47,978 nucleotides of DNA from Defluviitaleaceae bacterium (lineage in GTDB: Bacteria > Bacillota > Clostridia > Lachnospirales > WQUN01). The notes below the pieces were generated by a model. It worked only from the letters and a program-made list of their open reading frames with translations, did not search any database and was not told where the DNA came from. Position numbers and translations under genes: made by a program. The stretch covers positions 2,363 to 50,340 of the forward strand of contig WQRX01000021.1 of the NCBI GenBank assembly GCA_009786535.1, given 5' to 3'. This document shows, piece after piece, positions 23,782-32,964 of the stretch; the first letter of the stretch is position 1, and each line of letters opens with the position of its first letter.

Positions 23782-24992
23782 TGCAGTTTTTTAAACGACC
23801 GCGGGTAAGTAATTGGTGCTTGTATTTGGCGGTATTGTTGATTATCGCCTCTGCCGCGTGGGTATACGGCGAGCGGTTGCTTTATCTTGCGCTGGTGGTG
23901 TTTGCGGCAATGCCTGCGGCATCGTTAATTATTACGTTTTTGCTGCTGCGCGGGCTTCAGGTTACGCAAGATACACCCAATACCGTAGTGAAGGCGCAGG
24001 AGTCTAACATTCGCCTGTACATACATAATGCAGCGCCCGCACCTCTTGGCAACGTGCAATGCACCTTTTTTACCGATGATTTTGCCATAGAAAGTGAAGA
24101 CCGCATGGTGCTTGCGCTACAGGCACTGCAATCCATGCAGGCGGATATCCCCTTCCGCATAAAATACCGCGGTACGTATACCGTGGGTATTCAATATATC
24201 CATGTGATAGATTTGATGGGGCTTTTCCGCCTGCGGCGCACGATAAATAAGAAAACAAAGGTCATTGTGTTGCCGCGCATTGTGGATATGTCCGGCTTCC
24301 CGTTGGTGATGAATTTACTTACCCAAGCGCACTCGCGGTATGATATTAAAGACGAGGACTATACCACCATATCCGACATTCGTCCGTACATGCCTACGGA
24401 TTCGATTAAACGCGTACATTGGAAGCTTACCGCCAAGCGTAATGAATGGCTGGTTAAGAACTTTCAGTCCAACGCATTAAATCAAGTAACCATGATATTT
24501 GATACTACATTGCTTCCCCTGCGCTATAAGGAGCAAATAATCTTAGAAGACCGTATGATAGAAACGGCAATGGGGCTTGCACGGTTTTGCTTGCGTAAGG
24601 GAATGCCCGTAGACTTTTTTGTAGGGGAAGGGCATACCGCCCATTGTACCCACCCCGCCTCCTTCGAAATTATTTACAGCATGGGGAGCGGGCTGGTTTT
24701 TAGCGAAAAGCCGCGTCTTACGCCCCAGTCCATGCTTGCGCACTGCCTTAACGATGCAACGGGCTTTTTAAACACGGTAATCCTTACCGCGCGCCCCAAT
24801 GCAGATTTATATGAACGTATTGCCAACGGCATAAGCAACGGTCATTACATTGCTATTTTATATTTCCCCACGGTGTATAGAGATGCGGAAGCGGAAGAAA
24901 TATTTGACCTGCTGGTAGACGGCGGCATACCCGCGTACCGCGTAGGGGACAAATCGTTTATCACCCACAACGAAGAGGAGACCGCCGCATGA
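23781..24992 (+). CDS. DUF58 protein, first cluster
   Basis: This 403-residue protein starts at GTG 23781, overlapping the moxR stop; the longer open frame from 23610 lies inside moxR and is not used. Two membrane segments (about 14-32 and 34-55) are followed by a DUF58 (vWA-like) domain with the family signature DIRPYMPTDSIKRVHWKLTA. It likely partners the MoxR ATPase at the membrane. The downstream gene overlaps by ATGA. Compared with the second-cluster homolog, this copy is intact and has an additional membrane helix and a full C-terminal domain. Confidence 0.9.
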   Translation: MQFFKRPRVSNWCLYLAVLLIIASAAWVYGERLLYLALVVFAAMPAASLIITFLLLRGLQVTQDTPNTVVKAQESNIRLYIHNAAPAPLGNVQCTFFTDDFAIESEDRMVLALQALQSMQADIPFRIKYRGTYTVGIQYIHVIDLMGLFRLRRTINKKTKVIVLPRIVDMSGFPLVMNLLTQAHSRYDIKDEDYTTISDIRPYMPTDSIKRVHWKLTAKRNEWLVKNFQSNALNQVTMIFDTTLLPLRYKEQIILEDRMIETAMGLARFCLRKGMPVDFFVGEGHTAHCTHPASFEIIYSMGSGLVFSEKPRLTPQSMLAHCLNDATGFLNTVILTARPNADLYERIANGISNGHYIAILYFPTVYRDAEAEEIFDLLVDGGIPAYRVGDKSFITHNEEETAA

Positions 24993-27973
24993 AAACGAAA
25001 AACGAGTATCTGTTTTTACTTGGGGTAGGCGGTGCGTATTTATTCGCCGTTACGCGAGGTATTCTTTCGGCAACGGTAATTGCCGTACCGCCGTTAACGC
25101 TGTATGCGATGGGGCTATTTAGCTTGCTTGTATTCACACTGCTTTTGTTTAATAAAAAGACACGTATTGCCGCGGGGGTGTTTGTTGCCCTTGCTGCGCT
25201 ATTTATCTTTTGGCAGCGCGACGTATTTGAACCGCTGATAAACCACTATTCTGATGTATTTTTAATGGCGACGGGGTATATCCCCTTCCGCCCCGAGCTT
25301 GGGCGCACCATGACGTGGCTAATCGTGTTGGCGCTGGGCTTTTTTGTTGTGGTATTTGCGCTGTATAAATTCAACTTCTATGTGCTTGCAATTGGCGGGG
25401 TGCTGGTATTTGCGCTCACATGGATGTCCAGCTTTTTGCGCGACTCGACATCATTTTTGGTCTTTGTGTTTGCCTTTGTGCTTATTTTTATCCGCAAAAC
25501 AAGCAAGGGCATACCCCCCGTAGCGCTTGCGGCGCCTGTGTGTTTTTTGGTCATTCTCATCGCGCAGATACAACTGCCCGCTTATAGCGAAGCATTTACC
25601 CGCCGCACCTTACGCGATGCCTTTGAGGGACGCTTCCACGCCATTGAAGACTTTTTCTTCGAAATTTTTAACCCCACGTATTTTTCCTTTGCGCAAACGG
25701 GTTTTGCGCAGGCGGGCGGGCGGCTTGGCGGACCTGTAACGTTAAACGACCGCCATGTAATGGAGGTACACGCCCCGGGGTTGGTATATTTAAGCGGGGC
25801 AACGCACAACTATTTTACAGGCTATGCATGGGTGACTACGTTGCAAGCGGGGGATATTAATACCCACGGCTATACCCCGGGGCATTTTGAAATGTTGGAA
25901 ACCACCGCAGCACTTATGCGCAACGCGGGCTTAGCACGGGGTGTAGATGCGCTAAATGCGGGTGTGTTACGTGCGGCGTTCCCTAACGACCCTGCACGGT
26001 ATTTGAATTTTCATACTTTTGCGGTAATACGTACCGTAGCGGACGAAGTTTTTATCCCGCCCGGGTACGTGGAAATTGACTGGGTACGCGCAGTGGGAAC
26101 CAGACAAACAGGCTTCCGCGACCAACCCGGAACATTAACGATGGGTGAAGGAACCGTCACCGCCTATATAACCGAAAATTTTATTTTTGTGCCTACAGAA
26201 TTCGATGATGACGACGATAACGATGTAAACTTTTTTGTTTCGTCGGGTTTATCGCCTCGACTTTTTTGTGAAAATTATTACGCATGGTTAGATGTATGGC
26301 AAACGGCAAACCCCCTGTACGGCGATATTCCCCGTCCCGACGGGGACGGCGTTGTACATTATTACTGGCACGCGTATTTGCCCATGTCTACCATGTCTAT
26401 TGGTATGGGGCGCAACCGCACGGGTACGGTATTCCGTACACCCCATTCGCGGCAGGTATGGTTTGACGATACAAGCTTCGACTACCAACCGAATTTGCTA
26501 AGCACACCCGGCGGCGATACCCGCACACCCGGTTTTATGCGGCGCAACACGATTTATCACCAGCATTTCCTGCATATTAACCCCAATTTATCGTTTATCG
26601 AAAACATTTTACACGCGTCCTACGCGGGGCTGTATGCCGCGCGGGGAGCAGGTTTAAGCGAACGCATCACACAATTGCAGGAAACCGAACCCTACAACGC
26701 GATGGGAGTGCATTTTGCGATTAACACAGCAAGCATGGATATGCTTGCGAGTTTCCCAAGCCAAAGCTTAATGATGATGGAAACCTTATTCATTAATTAC
26801 GCCCGCCATGGGCTGGGGACACCCCGCATCGGCACAACAATGCCCAGCAGGGAAATGCAGCAAGCGCTGTACGACCTGTATTCCTCAACCGTGCTTGCCG
26901 CGTATGCGGAATCTATCCGCGCCCATTTCCTACAAGTCCCGGAAATTACGCCCCCCCGCGTGCATGAATTGACCGCAAGCATCATACGCTACCATGAAAC
27001 GGACTTTGCCCGCATCATGGCGATACGCGACTTCCTTATGGATAATTTCCCCTACACATTAACCCCCGTACCCGTACCGCGCGACGTGTGCTTTGTGGAC
27101 TTTTTCCTCTTCGAGGGGCGCGAGGGCTATTGCACGTACTTTGCTTCCGCCATGGCGTTAATGTCGCGCATTGCGGGCATACCCGCCCGCTACGTGGAAG
27201 GCTTTTTTGTGCCCGGCATTGGGCGGCATGAATATGCAGTAACGAGCGTAACCAACCAAATGGCACACGCATGGGTAGAAGTTTACTTCGAAGGCTTTGG
27301 CTGGCTTATTGTAGAAGCCACCCCCCCCCACGCGTTATACGCCGAGGCATTAAACCGCGTAGGAAACGCAGCAAACCGCGGCGATTTATGGTACCGCTGG
27401 TACGAGGATGAAATTTTGGAAGAAGATATGTGGCTGCACCACATGCGCGGACCGGGGCAAGGCGGACCGGGCGGGCAAGCGTCCCCCGCCGCCATTGCAT
27501 ATGAACCCGAGGTCACGTCCCTTCTCCAAATGATTTTGCTAACCGCGTTATTTATTTTATCCTTCGTTGCCCTCATTGCCTTATACCTGTTTATTTGCCG
27601 TGCGCGGAACAGGCTTGCCATTTTGCGCATAAGCAAGCTTACCCCAAACCAACAAGCACAGGCGTATTTTAAAGGCATACTCGCCATTAGCGAGTACTAC
27701 CACAAGCCGTTAATCCCGGGGGAAACTACCCTGGCCTACGCGCGCCGCGCGGGGAAACGCTTCGCCTTCCAAAGTGACGCCGTATTTTTAAAGGACTTAA
27801 TTTCCCTGTATAACCGCGCCAAATTCGGGAAAAACCAAATATCACAGGAAGAGCTTGCGCTAATGAAGGACGCTCACGCAACCATGGTAAACCTACTGTA
27901 CACTATGCGCCGGCGGCCGCGCTTCGTATATTTGCATTACGTAAGAAGGGTAGGCGCGGTAACAATTTCATAA
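24989..27973 (+). CDS. Membrane protein with transglutaminase-like and DUF4129-like domains
   Basis: This 994-residue protein has six or seven N-terminal transmembrane helices (about 1-200), a long extracellular region, and then a transglutaminase-like core with the full triad: Cys715 in EGYCTYFASAMALMS, His760 in MAHAWVEVYF and Glu776 in VEATPPH (Glu where many have Asp). One more helix follows (about 846-870) with a cytoplasmic DUF4129-like tail. Such proteins commonly follow moxR-DUF58; the roles proposed are protein crosslinking or proteolysis at the wall. It overlaps the DUF58 gene by four bases. Confidence 0.9.
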   Translation: MKTKNEYLFLLGVGGAYLFAVTRGILSATVIAVPPLTLYAMGLFSLLVFTLLLFNKKTRIAAGVFVALAALFIFWQRDVFEPLINHYSDVFLMATGYIPFRPELGRTMTWLIVLALGFFVVVFALYKFNFYVLAIGGVLVFALTWMSSFLRDSTSFLVFVFAFVLIFIRKTSKGIPPVALAAPVCFLVILIAQIQLPAYSEAFTRRTLRDAFEGRFHAIEDFFFEIFNPTYFSFAQTGFAQAGGRLGGPVTLNDRHVMEVHAPGLVYLSGATHNYFTGYAWVTTLQAGDINTHGYTPGHFEMLETTAALMRNAGLARGVDALNAGVLRAAFPNDPARYLNFHTFAVIRTVADEVFIPPGYVEIDWVRAVGTRQTGFRDQPGTLTMGEGTVTAYITENFIFVPTEFDDDDDNDVNFFVSSGLSPRLFCENYYAWLDVWQTANPLYGDIPRPDGDGVVHYYWHAYLPMSTMSIGMGRNRTGTVFRTPHSRQVWFDDTSFDYQPNLLSTPGGDTRTPGFMRRNTIYHQHFLHINPNLSFIENILHASYAGLYAARGAGLSERITQLQETEPYNAMGVHFAINTASMDMLASFPSQSLMMMETLFINYARHGLGTPRIGTTMPSREMQQALYDLYSSTVLAAYAESIRAHFLQVPEITPPRVHELTASIIRYHETDFARIMAIRDFLMDNFPYTLTPVPVPRDVCFVDFFLFEGREGYCTYFASAMALMSRIAGIPARYVEGFFVPGIGRHEYAVTSVTNQMAHAWVEVYFEGFGWLIVEATPPHALYAEALNRVGNAANRGDLWYRWYEDEILEEDMWLHHMRGPGQGGPGGQASPAAIAYEPEVTSLLQMILLTALFILSFVALIALYLFICRARNRLAILRISKLTPNQQAQAYFKGILAISEYYHKPLIPGETTLAYARRAGKRFAFQSDAVFLKDLISLYNRAKFGKNQISQEELALMKDAHATMVNLLYTMRRRPRFVYLHYVRRVGAVTIS

Positions 27974-27988
27974 TATTTAAAGGATAAT

Positions 27989-28020
27989 CTTTTGACCTTA
28001 CGCAACTTTTTGACAAAAAC
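27989..28020 (+). repeat. Dispersed hairpin repeat, degenerate copy 3
   Basis: CTTTTGACCTT (reverse complement of the AAGGTCAAAAG end of copy 2), then CAACTTTTTGACAAAAAC, which matches the copy 2 core with the right half of the palindrome missing. It lies in the 76-base gap before the ABC ATPase gene. Confidence 0.45.
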
Positions 28021-28049
28021 CGCGTTAATATATATGAAGTGAGGGAATT

Positions 28050-28841
28050 ATGGCGGAATATTTATTTGACCTGCGCGGTGTTCGAAAGATTTACCGCATG
28101 GGCGAGGAAAAAATCGTCGCGTTGGAAGATATTAATCTAACCTTCGAAAAAGGGAAAATTTACTGCCTGCTCGGTACATCGGGGTCGGGCAAGTCTACGT
28201 TATTAAATATGCTGGCCGGGTTGGAAAAACCAACCAAAGGCAGCATTATTTTTATGGGCAAACCCTTAGAGAAACTGAACGAAACCCAGCTTGCCCTATA
28301 TCGGCAGCGTTACGTCGGTTTCGTTTTTCAATCGTATAATTTGCTGCCCACCCTTACAGCACTTGAGAATGTGACGCTTCCGCTCACCTTCCGCAAGGTA
28401 AAAAAACGAGAGCGCATACAACGGGCAAAGGTGATGTTAAAAGCCGTAGGGCTTGGCAACAGGGCAAGGCACAAGCCCAGTGAGCTTTCGGGCGGGCAGC
28501 AGCAGCGGGTAAGTATCGCAAGGGCGTTTATTAATGACCCGCAAGTAATTTTTGCAGACGAACCTACAGGCAACCTGGACACACGAACAACATTTGAAAT
28601 GATGGACTTGATTATCGGCATTGCGCGGGAGCGTAACCAAACGCTGGTTATTGTTACCCACGATACGGAAATAGCGCAGTATGCAGACCAAGTAATACGG
28701 ATAAAAGACGGCGCAGTGGAAAGTATAACCGAACGGCAAGCCGTGCTTCCGGGGGAAGCGGACACCAAAATGACCGCAAGCATAGCGGAAGAAATTGTGG
28801 AAAATGAAACCGAAAACGGAGGTAATGAAAATGAAAACTAA
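28050..28841 (+). CDS. ABC transporter ATP-binding protein, LolD/MacB type
   Basis: This 263-residue ATPase has Walker A GTSGSGKST (42-50), a Q-loop in FVFQSYNLLPTLTALENV, signature LSGGQQQR (146-153), Walker B VIFADEPTGNLDT, and the switch His in VIVTHD. It belongs to the subfamily that powers MacB/FtsX-type permeases, which usually act on lipoproteins, peptides or antimicrobials at the outer face instead of carrying solutes. The C-terminus has an acidic, low-complexity tail after about residue 225. The next gene starts within its last codons; the permease is at 31476. Confidence 0.95.
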   Translation: MAEYLFDLRGVRKIYRMGEEKIVALEDINLTFEKGKIYCLLGTSGSGKSTLLNMLAGLEKPTKGSIIFMGKPLEKLNETQLALYRQRYVGFVFQSYNLLPTLTALENVTLPLTFRKVKKRERIQRAKVMLKAVGLGNRARHKPSELSGGQQQRVSIARAFINDPQVIFADEPTGNLDTRTTFEMMDLIIGIARERNQTLVIVTHDTEIAQYADQVIRIKDGAVESITERQAVLPGEADTKMTASIAEEIVENETENGGNENEN

Positions 28842-31431
28842 CATGGCAAAAAAGATGGCGGCATGGTTGCTCATCGTTTCCGTTGTAATAGCGGTGATGG
28901 CGCCCATTCCCGTACAGGCATTTAGTCGGGAAGAATTAGAGTTGCAGTGGTTAATTGCTGTACAAAACGATAATTTGGCGTTGGCTACGGAAATTAGGGC
29001 GATGATTGATGCGAGATTTCCCGCCACTCCTCCACCAACCCCTCCCCCACCAACCCCGCAGGTATTTGACCCGCGCATTAGCTTGCTTAACCCGCAGTCG
29101 GTAACGATTGCCCCCGGCGATTCGCAGGTATTTGTCCTTACATTGCGCAATACAGGGGTAGGAACGGCGTCGGAAATAGTGACTTCTGCCGGTACATCAG
29201 GTCCGCTTATATTAGAAATTGTGGAAAACGGGCGCATCGCCACCATGGCACAAAATAATGAGCGCACGCTTTCCTTACGCATTACCGCGCGGGCAGATGC
29301 AGCCCCGGGTAGCAGTTATACGATTACGCTTAATCACGACTTTCGCACGGCGGCGCCCGCTACGCGCAATAATTCTACCGAGTTAACCGTACACATCGGC
29401 GGAGAAGCGGGACACGCGCCTAATGTTCGCTTATCTAACCCGCGCATCAGCCAAACCGCGCCCATTCGCGCGGGGCAAAGCTTCTCTGTTGCCATGGAGC
29501 TTGAAAATTTTGGCGGGTCGGAGGCACGGGAAGTACAAATTACCGTAGAAGGCATTGGACGCGATACATTTTCCATGGCAAGCCATTCAACGCAGCTGCA
29601 AATTGCCAATATTGGTGCGGGGCAGCAACGTACCGTGCAGTTTGATTTTACCGCGTCCATGATGGTGGATACCGCATTCCATGAACTTGTGTTTACCGCC
29701 GTTGCCCGCGATGCGCAAGGGCGCGAGATTACATCGCATCCTATGCCCTTCTTCGTAACCACCGACGCCGTAGATACCTTTGCCGACTTGGAAATCCGCA
29801 CCATAACCGCGCCGAGCGGACAAACAGACGCAGGTGCAACCGCAAATTTTACGCTGGAATTACACAACCGCGGTGAAATTGAGCTTACGCAAATAAGCGT
29901 AACCGCACACCCGCCAACACAAATTAACCACCGCTCGCAGGATACACGCACCATAAGCTCCCTGCGCCCCGGGGAAAGCCAGCAGGTGAGCTTTAGCTTT
30001 AGCCCCTCCAACGCGGCGGGCAATTATACGCATACGATTCGCTTCGCAGCGGAATATCATATACGCGGTGCGGCGACACAGCCCCCTGTGGTAAACCAGT
30101 TTGCCGCCCTTAATGTAAATAATCCCCACGGCGGCGAAAGCGACGACATGACCGACCGCCCTTGGCTGATTGTGGAAAATTTCTCTGTAGACCCGCAAAT
30201 TGCCCAAGCAGGGCAGGAGTTTACCATGGGTATTACCTTCCGTAATACCAGCCCCACCCACTCCATTCACAGTGCGCGGATTATTTTTACGCCCCAAGGC
30301 GCAGGCCCCCAAGGCGATGTGGTGTTTATCCCCGTTGGTGGCAGCAGTAACACCGTTTTTGTGGATTATATCCCCCCGGGGGGTACGGTGGATAAGGAAA
30401 TGACCTTCTTTACCGTAGGCGATGCGGTGCCCCGTTCCTACACCATGCGCGTAAGCAAGGATTATCAATCCCCCGGCTTCCCCTCGGGTGCGTTAAGCGA
30501 ATATGTGGATTTATCCATCCGCGTTGCCCAGTTTGTACGGCTGGAAACGGTGCAAGATTTTTGGATGCCCGGCATGGTAAACGTAAACGACCCCATTCGT
30601 ATCGAATTTCAAGTAATTAATAGCGGGCGCGTTACCTTGCATAATGTACGTGTGCGCGTGGAAGAGCATAACCACGACCCCAATTTTCCGTTAATAGATA
30701 CATCGGAAGCGAATTTACCCGTGGGTGAAATGCAGCCCAGCCGCTGGCTTATGTATACGGGCTTGTTCCGTCCACTTGCGCCCGGTTTCTTAACGGGGGA
30801 CATTATTATTTATGGTGAGGACCCCGCCTTCGAGCTGGTAGAGCATCGCATCCCCTTTGAGGTATATGTACAGGATTGGGGCGGCGATATGTGGAACGAC
30901 CCTTGGGGTAACGACCCATGGGGCGACGACCCTTGGAACGACCCATGGGGTAATGACTCCTGGGGAAACGACCCTTGGGAGGAAGAGGAGCTGGGCTTTT
31001 TCCGCCGCGTATGGCGCTGGCTAACCACACCCTTGGGTGGTTACGCAGGGCACCGCAGAAATAACGGAAACGGCCAACAAGACATGTTTAACCAGCCCCA
31101 ATTCTGGGGCGACGCAGGTTATGAAAACGGAAGCACAGAGGGCTTCGAATTTATGCGTCAAGTAGTTGTTACTCCCGGCGGCGGGGGTGCGGTAATGATT
31201 TCGCCCCCGCGGCCCGGTGGCGGCATGGTGGTTTCCCCCGGCGGTGGTATGATGGACCCCTGGGGCGAGCCGATGGAAGCGCCAAGGGATTCCTTTTTCA
31301 TCAATGTATGGAACTTTGTACGTATGCCTATTTTCCTGTTCCCCTTCGGCTTGGCAGCGGGCGCGGGTATTACCCTTCTGGTGATTAAAATAAAAAAACG
31401 CCAAGCGGCGGAGATGGATTTTGATGAGTAG
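28831..31431 (+). CDS. Large exported CARDB/COG1361-like protein with C-terminal membrane anchor
   Basis: This 866-residue protein has a signal peptide of about 30 residues ending in PIPVQA. A proline-rich spacer (PPPTPPPPTP) precedes at least four immunoglobulin-like modules with the NTG/NRG...PGESQQV pattern of CARDB/NEW3 domains (about 85-190, 205-310, 320-430, 450-570). A tryptophan-rich DPWGN repeat lies at 690-718. A Gly-rich stretch comes before a single transmembrane helix near the end (IFLFPFGLAAGAGITLLVI) with a short basic tail. I chose the ATG at 28831, because GGAGG (28818-28822) is 8 bases upstream of it and only 2 from the ATG at 28825. It probably delivers or senses substrate for the ABC pair around it. 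Confidence 0.85.
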   Translation: MKTNMAKKMAAWLLIVSVVIAVMAPIPVQAFSREELELQWLIAVQNDNLALATEIRAMIDARFPATPPPTPPPPTPQVFDPRISLLNPQSVTIAPGDSQVFVLTLRNTGVGTASEIVTSAGTSGPLILEIVENGRIATMAQNNERTLSLRITARADAAPGSSYTITLNHDFRTAAPATRNNSTELTVHIGGEAGHAPNVRLSNPRISQTAPIRAGQSFSVAMELENFGGSEAREVQITVEGIGRDTFSMASHSTQLQIANIGAGQQRTVQFDFTASMMVDTAFHELVFTAVARDAQGREITSHPMPFFVTTDAVDTFADLEIRTITAPSGQTDAGATANFTLELHNRGEIELTQISVTAHPPTQINHRSQDTRTISSLRPGESQQVSFSFSPSNAAGNYTHTIRFAAEYHIRGAATQPPVVNQFAALNVNNPHGGESDDMTDRPWLIVENFSVDPQIAQAGQEFTMGITFRNTSPTHSIHSARIIFTPQGAGPQGDVVFIPVGGSSNTVFVDYIPPGGTVDKEMTFFTVGDAVPRSYTMRVSKDYQSPGFPSGALSEYVDLSIRVAQFVRLETVQDFWMPGMVNVNDPIRIEFQVINSGRVTLHNVRVRVEEHNHDPNFPLIDTSEANLPVGEMQPSRWLMYTGLFRPLAPGFLTGDIIIYGEDPAFELVEHRIPFEVYVQDWGGDMWNDPWGNDPWGDDPWNDPWGNDSWGNDPWEEEELGFFRRVWRWLTTPLGGYAGHRRNNGNGQQDMFNQPQFWGDAGYENGSTEGFEFMRQVVVTPGGGGAVMISPPRPGGGMVVSPGGGMMDPWGEPMEAPRDSFFINVWNFVRMPIFLFPFGLAAGAGITLLVIKIKKRQAAEMDFDE
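30898..30984 (+). repeat. In-gene tandem repeat encoding DPWGN units
   Basis: Six units of about 15 bp beginning at GAC: DPWGN, DPWGD, DPWN, DPWGN, DSWGN, DPWEE. The third unit lacks one codon. Codons for Pro and the linker vary (CCT/CCA/TCC), so the array is not freshly expanded. Confidence 0.85.
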
Positions 31432-31432
31432 A

Positions 31433-31456
31433 AGCGAAATATGGAAATATTTCGCT
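31433..31456 (+). promoter_or_regulatory. Intercistronic 10-bp hairpin
   Basis: AGCGAAATAT (31433-31442), loop GGAA, ATATTTCGCT (31447-31456), between the CARDB-like gene stop and the permease RBS. There is no T-run. It may adjust relative expression or RNA stability. Confidence 0.5.
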
Positions 31457-31475
31457 AAGAGGGGGATTGTCTAAC

Positions 31476-32918
31476 GTGAGTAACTGGGATGTACTTGTGA
31501 TGTGCCTGCGCAACATGTTTAAACGCAAGTTGCGCACTTTTTTAACCATTTTAGGCGTAATGGTAGGTACGGCGGCCATTGTGCTTATGATTTCCCTTGG
31601 CTTGGCTACCGAAGCCCAGCACCGCGCCCAAATGGAAGAAGCGGAAGACGATATGACCATGATTAACGTGTGGATGCCGTGGGAGCTGGGGGAATGGTGT
31701 AACATAGAGCAACGCATGGTATTCCCCGAAGGGGTGCCTGTGTTAAACGACGACATGGTAGACAGCTTTGCCCACATTCCCGGGGTACAGCTTGCAAGCC
31801 CCATTATACGCGGGTCTTTATTTTTCCGCGCCGACCCCTATTACATGGAAGCCTGGGACATTACGGGCATTCGCCCCGAGGTAATGCAATACATGGGCTT
31901 GCCCGTTGCCGAAGGCCGCGTATTACAGGGGGGGGATGATTTTGCCGTGGTATTTGGCGCAAGTGCGGAGCGTGCCTTCGAGCTGCTTGGCTCTACCTGG
32001 CCCGACCGCGGCGACCGCATGTGGCAATGGGGCGTACCCGACGACCAAATCCCCACTTGGGTAGACGTAATGCGCGCACCCATGCGCGTATCCTTCGACC
32101 GCCGCTTCATACAGGCGGGAACGGACGAACCCCAACCCCTCACAGGGGGTATACGCCCCATTCGTTCCTTTAACGTGGACGTGGTAGGTTTGTTACAATC
32201 CACCGGCGATACATGGGGCGTGGACCGCCAAATTTTCATGGATATTGAGACCCTGTTATATTTGCAAAATGAACGTAGCATTGCAGAAAATGCGATACAA
32301 GACGAATGGCAATTTTGGTTTTCCGCCATACGCCAGCGCCCCCCCGAGAATTTTGAAAACGTGATGGTACGGGTTACCGATATGCGCTACACTGCCAGCG
32401 TGGCAGAAACCATTGAAGAACTCGGCTTCCGCGCCAGCTACCCCGGGATGCACCTTAACATGCTGGTGGCAGGGCAGCGCCAGCAGCAGCAATTACTTGC
32501 CGCCATTGGTGCCATTTCCCTCATCATTGCCGCCATCGGCATTGCAAATACCATGATAATGGCGGTGTATGAACGTACCCGCGAAATAGGTATAATGAAG
32601 GTAATTGGCGCGGCTATATCCGACATACGCCGCATGTTTTTACTCGAATCCGCCATGATTGGCTTTTTCGGCGGGTTGTTTGGCGTTTTGCTCTCGCTAA
32701 TAGGCTCCTACGTTTTAAACAACTTTGACGTTCCCTTCATGCGGCCAGACCCTATGCTTGCCATGATGGGCATTGAAGTAGGGGACCCTTCTTTGGTTAC
32801 TGCGTGGCTGTGTGGCGCTGCCTTGGTTTTTGCGGGCATAATTGGGCTGGTGAGCGGGTACTTCCCTGCCAGGCGGGCGACGAAACTAAGCGCGCTTGCG
32901 GCGATACGTAGCGAGTAA
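31476..32918 (+). CDS. ABC transporter permease, MacB/FtsX type
   Basis: This 480-residue permease has one N-terminal helix in RKLRTFLTILGVMVGTAAIVL, a large extracellular MacB-type periplasmic-like core domain (about 45-340), and three C-terminal helices in the FtsX region, including the family motif YERTREIGIMKVIGA. The open frame reaches TTG at 31467, but GTG 31476 has better spacing from AGAGGGGG. It pairs with the ATPase at 28050; the CARDB-like protein between them is likely the third component. Confidence 0.93.
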   Translation: MSNWDVLVMCLRNMFKRKLRTFLTILGVMVGTAAIVLMISLGLATEAQHRAQMEEAEDDMTMINVWMPWELGEWCNIEQRMVFPEGVPVLNDDMVDSFAHIPGVQLASPIIRGSLFFRADPYYMEAWDITGIRPEVMQYMGLPVAEGRVLQGGDDFAVVFGASAERAFELLGSTWPDRGDRMWQWGVPDDQIPTWVDVMRAPMRVSFDRRFIQAGTDEPQPLTGGIRPIRSFNVDVVGLLQSTGDTWGVDRQIFMDIETLLYLQNERSIAENAIQDEWQFWFSAIRQRPPENFENVMVRVTDMRYTASVAETIEELGFRASYPGMHLNMLVAGQRQQQQLLAAIGAISLIIAAIGIANTMIMAVYERTREIGIMKVIGAAISDIRRMFLLESAMIGFFGGLFGVLLSLIGSYVLNNFDVPFMRPDPMLAMMGIEVGDPSLVTAWLCGAALVFAGIIGLVSGYFPARRATKLSALAAIRSE

Positions 32919-32946
32919 AAAGTTCGAGCTTTAATCACTTGACCTT
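32917..32946 (-). repeat. Dispersed hairpin repeat, truncated copy 4 (inverted)
   Basis: On the minus strand it reads AAGGTCAAGTGATTAAAG then CTCGAACTTTTT. It matches the two ends of copy 1 (15338) with the middle deleted. It overlaps the permease stop and the maf leader. Confidence 0.5.
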
Positions 32947-32964
32947 AATCACTGGAGGCATCAC

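Noticed and set aside
30898..30984. A CRISPR-like or VNTR array
   Set aside because: The units are in frame, encode DPWGN and have synonymous variation; there are no spacers.
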